Below are positions 31,457-44,669 of a DNA stretch of 64,000 bases, one piece after another. Position numbers and translations under genes: made by a program. The notes below the pieces were generated by a model, which did not search any database, was not told the origin of the DNA, and was given only the letters and a program-made list of their open reading frames with translations. Numbering within the stretch: position 1 is the first letter of the stretch; the number at the start of each line of letters is the position of its first letter. Source of the stretch: Polytrichum commune (taxonomy: Eukaryota; Streptophyta; Polytrichopsida; Polytrichales; Polytrichaceae); assembly GCA_950295325.1 (NCBI GenBank), contig OX485806.1, positions 52,139,169 through 52,203,168 on the forward strand. The letters are read 5' to 3'.

Positions 31457-34400
31457 CACTACAAGGAAAATACAAATAATTGATTTGGGTTTATGACTAA
31501 TATATGTACGAAACTACACTAATGAATACTACCATTTTTAGTCCTCAACCTGGTCATGTCGAACCAATTGTTTTAGACAAAATGGCTATAGTCATATCGG
31601 ACAACTTTCATTCTCCATGGTACATTTCCCATGGGAATTTGAGACCATTGGTTCATTTTGGGTTGTCCTTGGACCCTTTGTCATACCTATGAGAATATAT
31701 TTAGTCATGTGCACTCTTTTCTTTTGATTATAATTAGTCATGTTTTGTATTCACATGATTATATAATCTTCACTACGTGTAGTTATATGACTACTACATT
31801 TTTCCAATAACAACTACTATTAGTCATATTGGAATTAAAAATAATCATATCATATATTATTGTTTATTTAAATGAATCATTTTTTGTGCTTTACAATAAA
31901 TAATAAAAATAGTCAAAATCTTCAACTACTTTAGTATGAGATGTCTCACGTACACATGTCATCCATTAAGCAAATTCAAGCTATTGATTGCAGAAAATAT
32001 ACACTACTATCTATCATGTCCCCAAAATGTGTTTCCTACATTCACCTTCGACTCTACATATGCATGGCGTAGAAACTTGGTGGGCTACATTATAAAGTTC
32101 TTTATAAAGTTCTTTATAACTTCTTCAATCTTCTTGATGGAAAGGTCATCCAATTCTAGATTGGTTGCTCTGCACCTCCAAAGACACACAACCTTCATAT
32201 AGTATAATACAATGTACAACCATATTTTCCTCCTCCCATCACCTTCACAACATCCCTAGTTGAAAATGTGAAAGAAAGAAGGGCTTCTTCATCCGCTAAG
32301 ACTACTTGCAATTACACCCAGGGAGTGCACTGTTCAAGTACTGTATTTATACACGTGGGTGCACAAAAAGGGTATTATTTAAAACAAGCATGTACAAAAT
32401 GTACGTACAAGAGACATATTGCTATTAAGCAAGAAGTAGATATACATGAGGCTATAGAAAAATATATGTAAAATACGCATTTACGCGTTTACGCGTTCAA
32501 GTCAGACCTGGACCAAGAATCATGTGTTTTTTCATCCACTAAGTAACGACTTTATAACTAAAAATCCATGATTTGATATTATACATATAATAGGGCCATA
32601 TTTTTTCATTTCCAAACATTTGTACACATGTTATATATAATTTCCGTATTTGTTTTTGGACCCTTGTGTACGTATGGAAATGTATTTTGAACCAATGAGA
32701 TTTGTAAGTATATTGCTTGATTTTAGCAAAAATAAAATGTATACAGGGGTATTTTAATAAAGGGCATGCACGCACATGATGCTTGGTTTTAATGAATAAT
32801 GCACTCCCTGAGCAATTACAGTGATTACATGCCTCAAAAGCTCATGAAAATGCCATAATAATTAACATACAATTTAATAAAATACAGTTTGGTGGATTAA
32901 CCTTTACATTCTTGGTGGGTTTTTTTGTTATTTCTTCCATCATTAATTTTCTTTACCCTCTTTATCCGTTACATTGTTTGCATTTGGTCTATTGTATTTT
33001 GCAATTTTTGTACTTGGCCTCCTCTGCTCCCATACAATTCTTATATATGTTTTTGGTCTCTTGTGATAATAGGCCTTGATTCGAAGTTTTTCCATCATTG
33101 TGATTCATATTATTTTTTTCAATTTTCTAAATAGGCCTCAAGTTCTAATGTTGACTCAACATATTTTTCCTCTTCATTTCTTGTTTTTGCGTCTTATTTT
33201 TTTTTCATATTGTTCTTCACATTTGTTTTTTTTACAATGATTGTGTAGTGGCAGTTATGATTTGCAATGGGCAACCTTATCAATTGCGCTAAAAATTATT
33301 AAATCAATAACTACGTCTAGTACCATTTTAGAAAATGATGTCTATTGTTAATCATACACTTTACAAACATTGCTACTACTAGTCCTACAATTCACAAACA
33401 TGACAACTTCTAGTTATACACTACACAAACTTGACTACACATTACAAACTTCATCTCGATATCTTCACGTATTGAAGCCCTATCCAACTCAATTTTTTGC
33501 ATTGATATAGTCTTTATTTTTTTTGAATTAATATATGTTGGATAATAATAGATTATGGCTTGCAATTACCTACAAAAAATTTAAGAGTTTGGAATTTACC
33601 ATGTTTGCTACAATCTCCTCTTCACCATGATAATATACATTTTCTTGTTGCATTGCTTTTTTTTGCCACCCATGCTAGGTGTTGCAAAGATACAGTCCGT
33701 TTTGATTTTGTTGCTTAGATACATGGTTTTGCAACAACATATCCCTCTACGCAATTGCACTTAAAGAGAGTTGGCTTTGTTATTCATTTTGTCTACGCAA
33801 ATGGGCTAGTTTCGTGTTAAGAGCTTTATTTCTAGCTTTGTTATTTGCACGTCTAGGGGCTTTGCATCCAAGGTCGTCAATATCCAAAGACGATGTCATT
33901 AGGTTATCCATGTTAACATCATTTCTCCAAGTAATCATGGTTGGATCCATCATAGTGTCATGATTTTTTTGACATTTTGATTTGCTTGTAGAGTTATTTT
34001 CTACTCAATGTTTAAATTGGAGGCTTGGGTACCTTAAACCCCAAGGGGACTACCAACATCATCTAGAATTGTCTTCTTACCTCCCAAATGTGAGGCTTTA
34101 ATATTTGGCATTTTTGTTATACACATAGGTGATTCACAAGTGAGTATACAACTACAAGTGATGACTAACTACATAATAAGTTGTAGTAATGTTTCCTAGA
34201 CTAATGATTACAATTAATCATAGCTATAACCTAGATGACTAGTCGTAGTCATATCTTCAAAAGTCATGATTGATCTTAGTCTTATTGTTTAAAATAATGA
34301 TTAGTCTTATTCATATTAATTAAACTAATGACTAGTCTTTGTTGTCATCATGATTGCCTTCAATATAGAGGTTTTCATTCTTTGGTCTAACACTACGTCT

Positions 34401-35310
34401 AATTATGTGTCCCTGTTAAGAGGGTCCACACCCTGGTTTGGAACGGCCACTATGAGGAGTTGACCTTCTCTTTCCCGGAATAGGAACATCCTCGTATTCC
34501 TCAAACATCTCAAACAACATTCAATATGTGTGGCATTCTAGCAATTCTTTAGAATACCTCTTCCATATGCTCGCCCGACAAATTGGCTATGAACCTCAAT
34601 ATCACATATATATAGGAAGGCGGAGAGAGTGGAGGTATTTGAGCCATTTTCCTCGTAATGGAAGATTAATGTTGAGACCAAAATTAATTCAAAGGTTAAA
34701 GACACCTAGAAGCAAACCTCATACCTCAATGTAGTAACAAAACTTCAGCTAAGAAGATCAAAGAGAGGACCAAGCACGTTGGACCAAAAAGGTGAACACT
34801 GAAGAACAAAGGAGGTCAAAGAACAATACATTGGAGTAAAGAGGGAAGCGGCCATGGAAATAGGTATTCGACTATGGAATTGCAAGAAAATTGCGCGGTA
34901 ATAAAATAGATAATCCCATAGGGATAAAATAGGTAGTGATTTTTATGAAAAAAATCTCCAATGTGCAAAAACAATTATGAATAATAATGTCATTAATTAA
35001 ATGAACAATTTGCGAGGACATTAGACACAAATATTCCAACTATGAGCCATCAAAATAAGAAGTTGTGGACACGTCGACGTCATAGTGAATGGCAATGGTA
35101 ATTATGGGTTTACGGTTTAGGTGTTTAATAGGTGGCAAATGTATTATGGTTTAGGGTTTCTCTTGCATGTCATCCATGTTGCATGTAAATTTTAGGTTTT
35201 CTATTCTTGATGACTAGATGTAATCATTGGTTTACGATGAGAATGACTACATTTGGTCATGGTTGCCCTACATGTATGACTAGTCACAAATCCTCGATTA
35301 GGTTTAGGTC
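31457..35310. mobile_element. Possible CACTA (En/Spm-like) element, non-coding
   Basis: CACTACAAGGAAAA at 31457 matches the CACTACAAGAAAA terminus typical of plant CACTA elements. Subterminal motifs of the TGACTAGTCAT/TTAGTCAT kind crowd 31700-31850, 34145-34340 and 35205-35295, as expected for transposase-binding arrays. LTR C sequence occurs on both sides. The right end with a TAGTG terminus and a 3 bp duplication was not located, and no transposase was seen. The 33.1-33.3 kb part has T-rich runs. The right boundary is a guess. Confidence 0.4.
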
Positions 35311-35319
35311 GTTCTTTGA

Positions 35320-35650
35320 GGCATCATTCTCAATACACATAGATTTTCTTTACACCCTAGAAATAAATCTTTTCTCTCACTCTGTTGTAAGTTTTGGATG
35401 TTACAGGACTTGAATGAATTGACATTTGAGAAGAAAGTAGGTTCTTTTGAGCAAACCCTGAAAAGAATACTATGACAATGGGAATTAAGCGCTCAAAACA
35501 TGGAGAATGAATGGGAACTTTGGAAAACAACATAATGTTGAATCGACATTAACTTTCATCAATGACTTGATAGAAATAAGGTCAAGTTTAACAAAGGAAC
35601 ACTGATGTTTTAACTTCACAATAGGAAGTGATGAATTTGATTGTCATAAA
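35320..35650 (+). repeat. LTR family C, probable continuation
   Basis: TGGGAATTAAGCGCTCAAAACATGGAG...GAACTTTGGAAAAC (about 35480-35525) is similar to 21005-21060. Similarity is short and patchy. No boundaries could be set. Confidence 0.4.
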
Positions 35651-35759
35651 TAAGGAATTATGATTGTGTTTAAATAACGTTGCCTATTCCATGAGGGCCA
35701 TGGCATAATGTATCCATTGACATGATAGAATTGGAGATCAAATAACCAAGTTATAGAGG

Positions 35760-36215
35760 TTCAAAGCGCCTCGGGTGCTCCAACCCCAACGGCTAGAGAA
35801 AAATGTTTATCTGGCCCCAATTCTTCGGAGAAAAACAAAAAATTACTTGATAGTATTGTAGGGGTGTTGCCCAGAGTTATAGAGTTTTATATGGGGAGGC
35901 ATCTTTGACAACCTACCCCACCTTCTGTAGACTAGCATGGCCTCCATGAGCGTTGGCCCAATGTGGGGGAAAATTTGTCAAATGTGTTTTGAGTTATTGT
36001 AGTGTTGCTCCAACAATGCCATGATCAACGCAAAATTGCATGGACATGCATGGATCACACCTAATCATTGGTTTTCTACTACGGAAAGAGTCCCAAAAAC
36101 ATGTGTAAGAGGGTTCAGTAACCAAGCTATTAGCTTGGCGGTTGGTATGGAGAGCTAACCATGCGTGTGTAGAATATGCAAGGTTAATACTCATGACACT
36201 TGCTAGAATTGCAAC
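35760..36215 (+). repeat. Divergent LTR A copy
   Basis: Shares GGCTAGAGAAAAATGTTTATCTGGCCCCAA, CATGGCCTCCATGAGCGTTGGCCCAATG, TGTAGTGTTGCTCCAACAATGCCATGATCAAC and the CTAACCAT...TGCTAGAA tail with 2320-2755. It is older and more mutated than the 1827 copy, and both ends are lost. Confidence 0.8.
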
Positions 36216-36385
36216 AATTTCATTGATTTCCATTCCGACCACTTGAGAATATCCCAATGCAAACTAGTCATGTTCTATGCCTAGCAATTTCACTTTATGC
36301 ATCATTTTTGGTGTAGAGCACCCATTTACACCCTTCATATCTCAACGCTTTGCACAAATTCAAATGATCATCCAAAAATGCCACA

Positions 36386-38290
36386 TTGGCCCGTTATTTG
36401 CTGTGTTGAGGTATGATGTGATTTTTCCATTATTCTTTTAACAGGAGTTGTTTCCGCATATGATATATTTTATCTTTGCCAAATCTCTTGATGTGGCCAT
36501 GATATCCCATTGGTTTTTCAATTGTTTTTACATATGCAACCAAGTGATTTCTCTCTTGCTCCTTGTGTTTTTCTATGTCATTACTAGAAGTTCATTTGGA
36601 ATATTTGTCCACTACAACCACCGTAGGCTTTTCATTCCTCCCATTTGAATTAATGTCCAAAGTTTTTTCAACATTTGTGTCATCCTCTATGAATACCACG
36701 ACTCTACATTTATGATTTTCTTAGATTGCAAACACATTAACCTATAGGCTTTGGTTTCCTCACAATAACCCATGTATAACACAATAACCTCACAAACATT
36801 TGGTGATTTTTGCAGCAAGTTTACTTCCCATCCAATACCACTGCGTAGGTACTGCATCCAATCACAACCATCTATGTCATGCAAGGTTCCTTCCCGCTCC
36901 ATGTTTCTTTGGCCATAATGCAATCGAACACCCTTGTTGATATTGGTTTGTATATAAACCGCATTGGTTGTTGCTTCCGCCCAAAATGATTTATAAAGGT
37001 TTTAGACATGAACCATGTTCTTTACCATCTCCACAATGGTACAATTTGCATGCTCCACTAGTTTATTTTTGAGAGGCCTATACATGGTGGACGTTTGCTT
37101 CTCAATGTAATATTCTTTAAGAACCGTTTGAATGCCTAAGAAATGTATTTTTTTCCATTGTCCAAGTGAAATGCCTTCATTTTGTGTTCCAAATGCATTT
37201 CTACATTGCCTTCAACTCCTTGAACCTCTCCAAACTCTTCATTTTGGACTTCATTGCATACAACCGCACCTTCCTTAAAAATTCATGGATGAAGGTCACA
37301 AAATACCTTACATTGCCTATAAATGAGATCCTAATGGGGCCACACATGTTGGAATGTACAATCTCCAAAAGTTTGGTTGTTTGCCTTTCCCCATTGTTTA
37401 AAAATGCCCTCAATGCGCGTTTATCAAAACAATGTGGATGTGGGGCAAAGCAATTTGCCAAGATTCAAGCCACTCATCATGTTTTAGAACGTATGAACAC
37501 CCTTCATGTTCAAATGGCCAAGGTGGCGGTGCCAAAGCTCGAGTGCATCATCTCTTGTTGAACATTGCACCAAGTTGGTGGCATGTGCTATGTGCACCTT
37601 TACAAAATTCATTTTGTACAAATTGCCTTCACATGACACAATTGCTATCATGTTTCTATTGCAAGCTCTTACAATGTAGTAATTTAGGTTTAATTACACC
37701 TTCAAACTAGTCAACATAAGTTTGCTCACCAATGCAAGTTGGGCACGTATAGCACATCTTTACTTCTCAATTGATTATACCTTTTAGTTGATTTTACCTC
37801 TAAAACTTATTTCCATTATTATAGCTTCAACAACATTTCATCACGCAAATGCATATTGCATGGAATGTGTCGTATTACACATTACAATTGAAAAGTTGTT
37901 AAGGTTTTTCAATTTTTTCTCTTTTGGTTATTTTATAGAAAAAATATGCAATGTGGCCTAATTTGCCACAATAGAATAATATCTTAACGCCTTGGTATAA
38001 AGATGACTTGTCATTTTTTTTTGTAGAAACACCATGGCGGCATCTTCACCTTGGACTTTTTCTCCTTCCGCTTCGATATCTCGTGCGTCAAACGAGTCGT
38101 CATGTAATTCATTATATGCTCCTTAATTGGCATCATATCCAATACGATTATCAAGTATTTGTACAACGCCGACAAACTCTGGACCAAAGTCATGAGGATA
38201 TCTTTGTTTCTCACATGTACCTCCAAACAAACAAGTTGATTTGTTAGCACCTTGACTTTGTTGACATAATCTAACAAATTTTTGTTTTCT
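36386..38290 (-). pseudogene. Ty1/copia family D, gag to integrase, degraded
   Basis: Element order on the minus strand is preserved. Gag (38011-38277): DYVNKVKVLTNQLVCLEV and YKYLIIVLDMMPIKE, a UBN2-type gag. GAG-pre-integrase at about 37500-37550: ELWHRHLGHLNMKGV-like. Integrase (37201-37461): LEIVHSNMCGPIRISFIGN and YFVTFIHEFLRKVRLYAMKSK. Integrase end (36687-36800): YCEETKAYRLMCLQSKKIINVES. The 3' LTR edge TGCCACA is at about 36385. RT and RNase H are absent, as in the 28 kb copy. Stops and frameshifts throughout. Confidence 0.85.
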
Positions 38291-38649
38291 TGTATCTAGC
38301 ATTTGAATAATTTGCCACGGACAAATTGGATATTGGACAAAATCTTTGTCTCGTGGATGTATTTATGTTTGTCTTTTGTAACTCTTGATGTGCATAACTT
38401 GGTTATGTACCATATTGAGGTTGATGATGGACATGGTATTTTTCATGTGCATTTGGTACGCTTTCAACAATTTGGGATCCATATTGGAAGATGGAAACTC
38501 CGCAGACACATATTCAATGTTCTAAAGGCCCATGAAAACCAAACCATCTTCATTTTAAACTTCCAATGTCTACAATTCTCTCCGTAGAACTTGTTGATGA
38601 CTCTAGCCATGATACAAGATATACCACCTTACGCTCAAATAATGGGTTT

Positions 38650-40060
38650 GTAATTTCAAAACTTTCAAAACGAGCATTTAGCACGTAAAATGCACTTCTA
38701 AGGTAATCAATACAGGTCATTGCTCAATGAAGGTTTTTCACTTTCAAATAAAACCCTTTGGTCCTTTTAAGTGGCTCAAGTTCACCCTCTGATTCTTACA
38801 ATGTTTTTTTGCACATAAATCCATGAAATTTAGACTCTAGTGCTCTTAAAATAGTCTTCTTTCTATCAAAATGCATTTTTGCACCTCAATATTTTTACTT
38901 GCAAACCAAGGAAGTCGGATGTATTTGAGGTCAAATAACAAGTTTCTCCTTTAAATGGCACTTCAAACATTCAATCTTAAGTGTATAGCATTCTATAACA
39001 AGTCAAAATGAATTGAATTATTAGAGTTTGGTTAGGCACTTTGGAGAAGAAGTGGATATAGTTGAGGTGAAGAAGATCAAAATTGAGCGATTTGGTATTA
39101 TACATTTTCTAAATGTACATGATTTGAATAGTACTTGGGAGGGTGATGATGACAAGGATGTTAAGTTTGATTTGGCAAGGTTCCATGATAGAGAAACATG
39201 GGGATTGCCATGTAAGGATTGTATTCTCCTTCAGGATTCCTAGTTGGTACATGCATTCATTAGGATTGTGTCATGTGTTGTCAAGTGGGAGATGAATGCT
39301 TTATATTTTTGTTCTAATTTATTTTTTATGTTTTTATATGGTTGTTGTTGAAGGTGGAGGCATGTGTCGGATCCTTGTAGCAGGTAAAGGTGGTAAAAGG
39401 TGGCAAGGATATTGGGTGGGTCGCATAGTGTATTTTCTTAGGGTTTTGGTGTCTTGAATCTATCAAATTTGAGTGTTTGGTTGATTTGTGCAATGGGGTG
39501 TTGGAAAAAAATGGTTGAAAAAAAGGAAATAAACTAGGTGGTTGTGGATCCATTGCTACATATGGGTATTGAGGTAAGATTGTGGTTCTAAGGAAGCAAT
39601 TGTATTATTTTTGTTTGTAGGGTGCAAGATACATGACGGATGTAGTATGAGAATAATTTGAAAGTATTTTGGTGTGCCATAAAGGGGTGGTATGTGCAAT
39701 ATGTATTGGGGGGAGAAAGAGGAAGTGTTATGAGGGAAATTGTTAGCACCAAATTTGGCAACCTTCTCAATGGCGTCATTGCAAAGTATTCCTAGATGTG
39801 CATTGGTTTTTTTGAGTGTAAAATGCAATATGGATTGTAAGCATCATTGGATTATGGTTTGTATGAAACACTTGTCATTGCGTCCTAGTCCAGGTGGGAG
39901 GTCAATTGCCACATCCTAAGCTTACCATTCACACATGCAAGTGCAATTCGATTGAAGTGGGAGAAGTGGTGTGTCCAACATCCTTTTTATTAAACATACT
40001 AGCATATACAAATGATTGTTCACCAACCAATGTCAATAGCCAATAAGTCACTTGAACCCC
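38650..40060. other. AT-rich sequence, nothing recognised
   Basis: Several ORFs of 60-90 codons on both strands (39028-39243, 39326-39553, 39556-39828) lack any recognised domain. The 39028-39243 frame is acidic and hydrophilic but unsupported. Confidence 0.45.
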
Positions 40061-40067
40061 CCACCTA

Positions 40068-41280
40068 ATGTTAACCACAACTCATTCTCTCTACCAAGCC
40101 CTAGCCCACCATTCACACCTAGCATCACCTCATGTCCCCTGGTTCCCTAACAACTCCTCACTGGAGTGGTTCAGTGGCCTCCACGGTGAGTTTCGGCTTC
40201 CCTTCCTCCAATCTCACCCTTCAACTCCCCCAGCTATGCCACTTCAACTCCCTCTCCTTCACGTTGGCAATAAGTCCTTCGGTTCCCCCTGGACGCCAAA
40301 TCTCCAGTGCATGGTTTACTTCTGCCCCTGCTCCTTGGCTTCCTCACCTCCCGAGCTTGTGTCAGGGTGGGCTCAAGTACCAGCCTCCGACATGCCGATT
40401 TCAAATGTTGCGGTAAGTTGCGTTGACTTGGCCCAGTCGTATCACCCTCCAATTGCCGATGCGCGGACACCAACACAAACACCAGCCCCTCAAGGCTCCC
40501 CTTTGTGTTTGATCTTGTAGAATGAAATTCCCCGAGTCGGTTCTCCGACCCTTCCGACTTCGAATCGACTGCTAAGCTTCGGTGGTTGCTAGGCAGACTT
40601 GAGCTGATCATGAGCGTCGGCGAAACACAGACTTCATTTCCTTCCCTCTCCCCTAGCGTCATCTTCCTTCTCTCCTTGAATCTCCAGGGTCACCCAAAGC
40701 ATCTCGCCTCTACAATGAGAGAGCGTCGACGACATTCCTCACCCAACAGCCCACACCGACTCCCCGCATTCCCTCACTCGGTTGGTCATAGTCCCACATC
40801 CCATATTCGGGCCCTACGGTAACTTCCTCTGGGAAATCCAATCTTCCCTAGCATTAGAGGATATTTATGTGTCGGTTTCTCTCTGCTCCTCTCTTTCTCT
40901 CTCACGTGTCAGATTTCTCAACAGGGCCTCATGCCCATGCCGTGGTGCAGCTCACATCTCCGAGCCTCAGTTCCCGCAATGCTACCTAATCCACCCTTGG
41001 TCCGAGCATGCTAAGGACCGCATGGGCACCATCGTTCTGTTGAGCAGCGCTTCGGCACCAATGGTCTCAGTCTCTCCTCTTGGCTCCATTTTTGCAGGGC
41101 CTCGCCTGTTGCCTATCTCTCTTCCTCTACTTGCATCTCCCGAATGACAGTGGCCCCTGGAATTCTTGGGACCCCCTTCCCAACTTCCTCAATTCTAGCT
41201 ACTCTAACCCCCCCATGATTGGCTCCCTTAAAAATCTACCTGGCCTCTTGCAACCTTGACCCCTAAACTCCCTTGGCCCC
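40068..41280. other. GC-rich, C-rich block of unknown origin
   Basis: Base composition changes sharply to C-rich on the plus strand, in an otherwise AT-rich region. Open frames run on both strands at once (40068-40520 and 40132-40416 plus; 40234-40662 minus; 40782-41147 plus) because stops are rare, and their proteins are Pro/Ser/Leu-rich with no domain. It may be a captured gene or CpG-rich leader of an element. No function is assigned. Confidence 0.4.
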
Positions 41281-42380
41281 TTAATAACACGACTCAATTT
41301 CTTTTTGGTTTTTTCTCTTAATAATTCCAAGCTTAACCCAACTTCATCTAAACTTTGGAATTTTAATCATTTTTGTCTTCCCAACTAACTCAAAACAATT
41401 GCAATTTCCAAGATTTTGATATTCCTAAGATTAAATTCAAATGTGGGCACCTAATTGGGCTCACAATGGCATAGAAAGTTGGCACATAAAATTTAAGATG
41501 ATGTATATGTTAATATTTCTTATATGTGTTGATCTTGGTGGGTCTCCAATAGGTTGGATTTTTGTGTAAGAGGTTTTTGATAGTGCAATGTGGCTATGAG
41601 ACAATAATTGTAAATGGGTATAGAGGATGGTTATTGGTTTACACATAGGATCATAATAATTCATGATTATATTCAAGCTAGGTGTAATAGAAATTATACT
41701 TGAGGGGATTGTTTAATAATGTGTGGATCGAGGTTGGTGAATAAGTAGTTGTTCAATCAAGGGCATGTGAAGGGGTGTTTTTTGTTCTAACAATCTTTCT
41801 ATTATAAGATGATAATGGTAAGGGCTTTAGGATATGTGTGTACTACCATTCTAACATAATGTAATACTTCCAATAAAGGATGAGAATTTGATCTATGGGC
41901 TTGGCATTTTCCTGCCCATTGGGTGGAGTACACATTGTTGGTGGGCATCAACGATTGAGTAGTGTGAATAAGGAAAGTAGTAGCTGTGGAATTTGAAAGA
42001 CCTTATAAATGGGATAAAATATTATGAGTGAATGATTACAAATAAGTCTATGCAGGGTTTAGTATTAAAGGGGTATAATATTGCGGCCAAACATCAAATC
42101 AAATGTAGTGGGGTTGGTAGGGTGGTAGATTTGAAGTGTATCTTTGAGTTAGCCATATTTTAATTATGAAATTCTCATGTCTAGTGTTGGGATGACTAAG
42201 GATTTGTGGTGTTGTTAGAATTGATGTTTGGGCTATTGGGTGTGGTGGAATATTAAAGGAGGGTGGAGCATGTGGATACATGCAATTGGAAGAGCGCCGT
42301 GGAAGGTGAATTTTGTGTTGTTTATATCATTGTATGGGCTATAGTAATTTGTGTTGGAAGCCTTGAGAGATGTAAAGATC
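41281..42380. other. AT-rich sequence, nothing recognised
   Basis: No domain, array or terminus was recognised. It immediately precedes the copia gag fragment. Confidence 0.45.
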
Positions 42381-43686
42381 ATCATGATTTTGCTTGAGAG
42401 TTGTCGCCCTTGTACGAATATTTGATCACCTCTTTGGAATTGATGATGAAGTACATGATGGCATGTTTGATCCACGAGATGTTGAAGCACAAGGAGAAGA
42501 TGCCCCAAGGCAAAGTGAGTGATCCAATTTCACAGCAAGGCCATGTTTTTATTGCGACAAACCATGCCACATTGCTATCCAACAAAGATTTGGCACCAAC
42601 GACTCGGACATTTGAATAAATTTGACATTTATACATTTTTCAAATCATGGTAAGGTGCATGAATCTAGGTAAAACGTTTTTGTTCCAAATTTACATTGGT
42701 TTGTGAATTATGTGCGGGGGTAAAAAATATGTGGTAAAGTTGGGCAACTGTGCATAGAGGCAAGCAACCAAAACCCTTGGAGATTGTGCATTTGGGTGTT
42801 TATAGCCCCGAGAGTAACACATCCGTGGGAGGAGTAAAATGCTTGGTTATTATTTTGTTTAAGATTTATTGAGGAAGGTGTGAATAACGTGATGAAATTT
42901 GGAGGACAGTTGTTTGATAGGTCTAAGGAATTCCAACCATTTGTAGGAATGCATTAGAGCCAAAATCAAGGCATTTCAATGGATGAACGGAAGGGACTCC
43001 ATTTTATAAAATGAAATATTTTCTATAGAACACATCATTAACAACACCCCTAAAGACATTAGACCAATGGAATGTGCAAATCAAAATATGGTTATAATAG
43101 CAAAATGCATGGTCGTAGCTCCAAAGCTCAAGAAATTGATTTGGCCAAAAATGTTGGCAAGTACAATTTATATACTAAACTAATGTCCAACAAAGCCTTG
43201 CGCTTTGTTGCACCTAAAGGATTGTGAAATGGGAGGAAACCATGCGTGTGTTTGGAAACATTGTTTATCCAATGGTTTTGCACGAGGAGAAAAACAAAAA
43301 TCAATGCAAAAAAAATCAAATGCATGTTTTTTTGAAATTTTGAAGGAATGAAGGCGTATACTATGATGTGTTTGGAAACAAAAAAAAATCATGAAACGTA
43401 AAGATATGGAAGATAATAAAATCATTGGAAACAATATGGAGATGCTTCCAAATGAGAGAATTGAAGGCCTTACGATGGTGGTGGTGCACAAATCTTCCAA
43501 ATTGCCTTTGTGTGATGACGGTTGACAATTTGTGGATGGAAATGAGCAAATGAAAGATAATGAAAAGGCATGTGAAGGACCGGTAAACAATAATGTTGTT
43601 ATCAAAGGATCTGGCAAGGAGTGGAAACCACTTTGAGAATGGTGGCAGAACCACATCTTGCTTCACCATGATGAAAAAGAAGCCAA
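42381..43686 (+). pseudogene. Ty1/copia family D, gag and integrase scraps
   Basis: Gag: SPLYEYLITSLELMMKYM and LIHEMLKHKEKMPQGK (42401-42500), the same gag as 38011-38277. Integrase-like LEIVHLGVYSPE follows at about 42776. The integrase-RT linker with MCLETKKNHE is at about 43360-43400, and the linker region downstream runs into the LTR at 43687. Opposite orientation to the other two copies. RT and RNase H are again missing. Confidence 0.75.
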
Positions 43687-43979
43687 TGTGGCAATATTTA
43701 AGGGTTTCTTAGTTGAATTGAAGCAATTATGCATAATGTGTTGAAACTTATGGGCAATTTTAGAACCTCATTATATAGGGTTGAGAAATTATAAAACCCA
43801 ATAGCATTATAAGTCACTGACCACTTGCAGAATCAAAGTGTTGAAGGTGGAGCATTAAATTGCTCGTATTCATAAAAATGTAATATTAAAAGAATGTCAT
43901 ACTCATAGAAGGTTGTAATAAGCCTACAAGGCTAATCCGTAGTAGGAGACAAAATATCCCATATTGTTTGCATAAACCA
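43687..43979 (+). repeat. 3' LTR of Ty1/copia family D, 293 bp
   Basis: It begins TGTGGCAATATTTAAGGG and ends TTGCATAAACCA. It matches the reverse complement of 27891-28172 throughout, with moderate divergence. Identity of both TG and CA ends in two copies makes the boundaries fairly firm. Confidence 0.8.
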
Positions 43980-44669
43980 AGTTGAAAATGAGCAAGAAAA
44001 AACAAGGCAAGGGATGGAAGACACCATCTCAATCCAAGCATTGTTCATTCAATTTTGTATATGTGTATTTCTTTGTGTAATTTTTTTTTGTCCTATTGAC
44101 TTCCAATATAAAGCCTTTTAAAAACACTCAAATATATAGACCTATTCATATTTTATAGATAAAAAATTTAAAAACCACCTATTGTTATTATTTCCCACCT
44201 AAACATGCCCCATAACCACCACTTACAGACATTAAAATCCTATAATTAATTTTATAATGCAATGTTTCAACCCACTCAATTAAAAAAATAAAATGATAAA
44301 AAACCCCCATAGTAATTTTTACAATCTAGCCCGAAATTGGTTTCCAAAAATCATGAAACTGTGCCTTTACAACATTGAACTTAAATATACAAAAACATTC
44401 ATAAACCAAACACATATCCACCTAGGCATGTAGTGTCATTAGCATTAATAAGGACCACCTATGATACGAGGCAAATTATTGACCCATTATTGTGTCGGCA
44501 AATCCATTCCATTCTTACAAATGACTGTGCAACTATTATTAAGGTGATGCAGCCTTCTTTCATGTCAACACTCAAAGTTGGCATCATTTTTTTTAGAAGT
44601 AAAAAAAATCAAATATTTAACATTTTTTAATATTGGTTTTAATACGAAGCAAAAAAATTGATGAGTCTT
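43980..44669. other. AT-rich spacer
   Basis: A-rich and T-rich runs, no gene. It ends at the LTR A start. Confidence 0.45.

Noticed and set aside
33247-33260. TTGTGTAGTGG as the right end of the CACTA element
   Set aside because: Poor match to the reverse of CACTACAAGGAAAA and no 3 bp duplication, and subterminal-type motifs continue well beyond it.
40068-40520. 150 aa Pro/Ser-rich ORF in the GC-rich block
   Set aside because: Overlapping long ORFs on both strands point to composition rather than coding, and no domain is visible.
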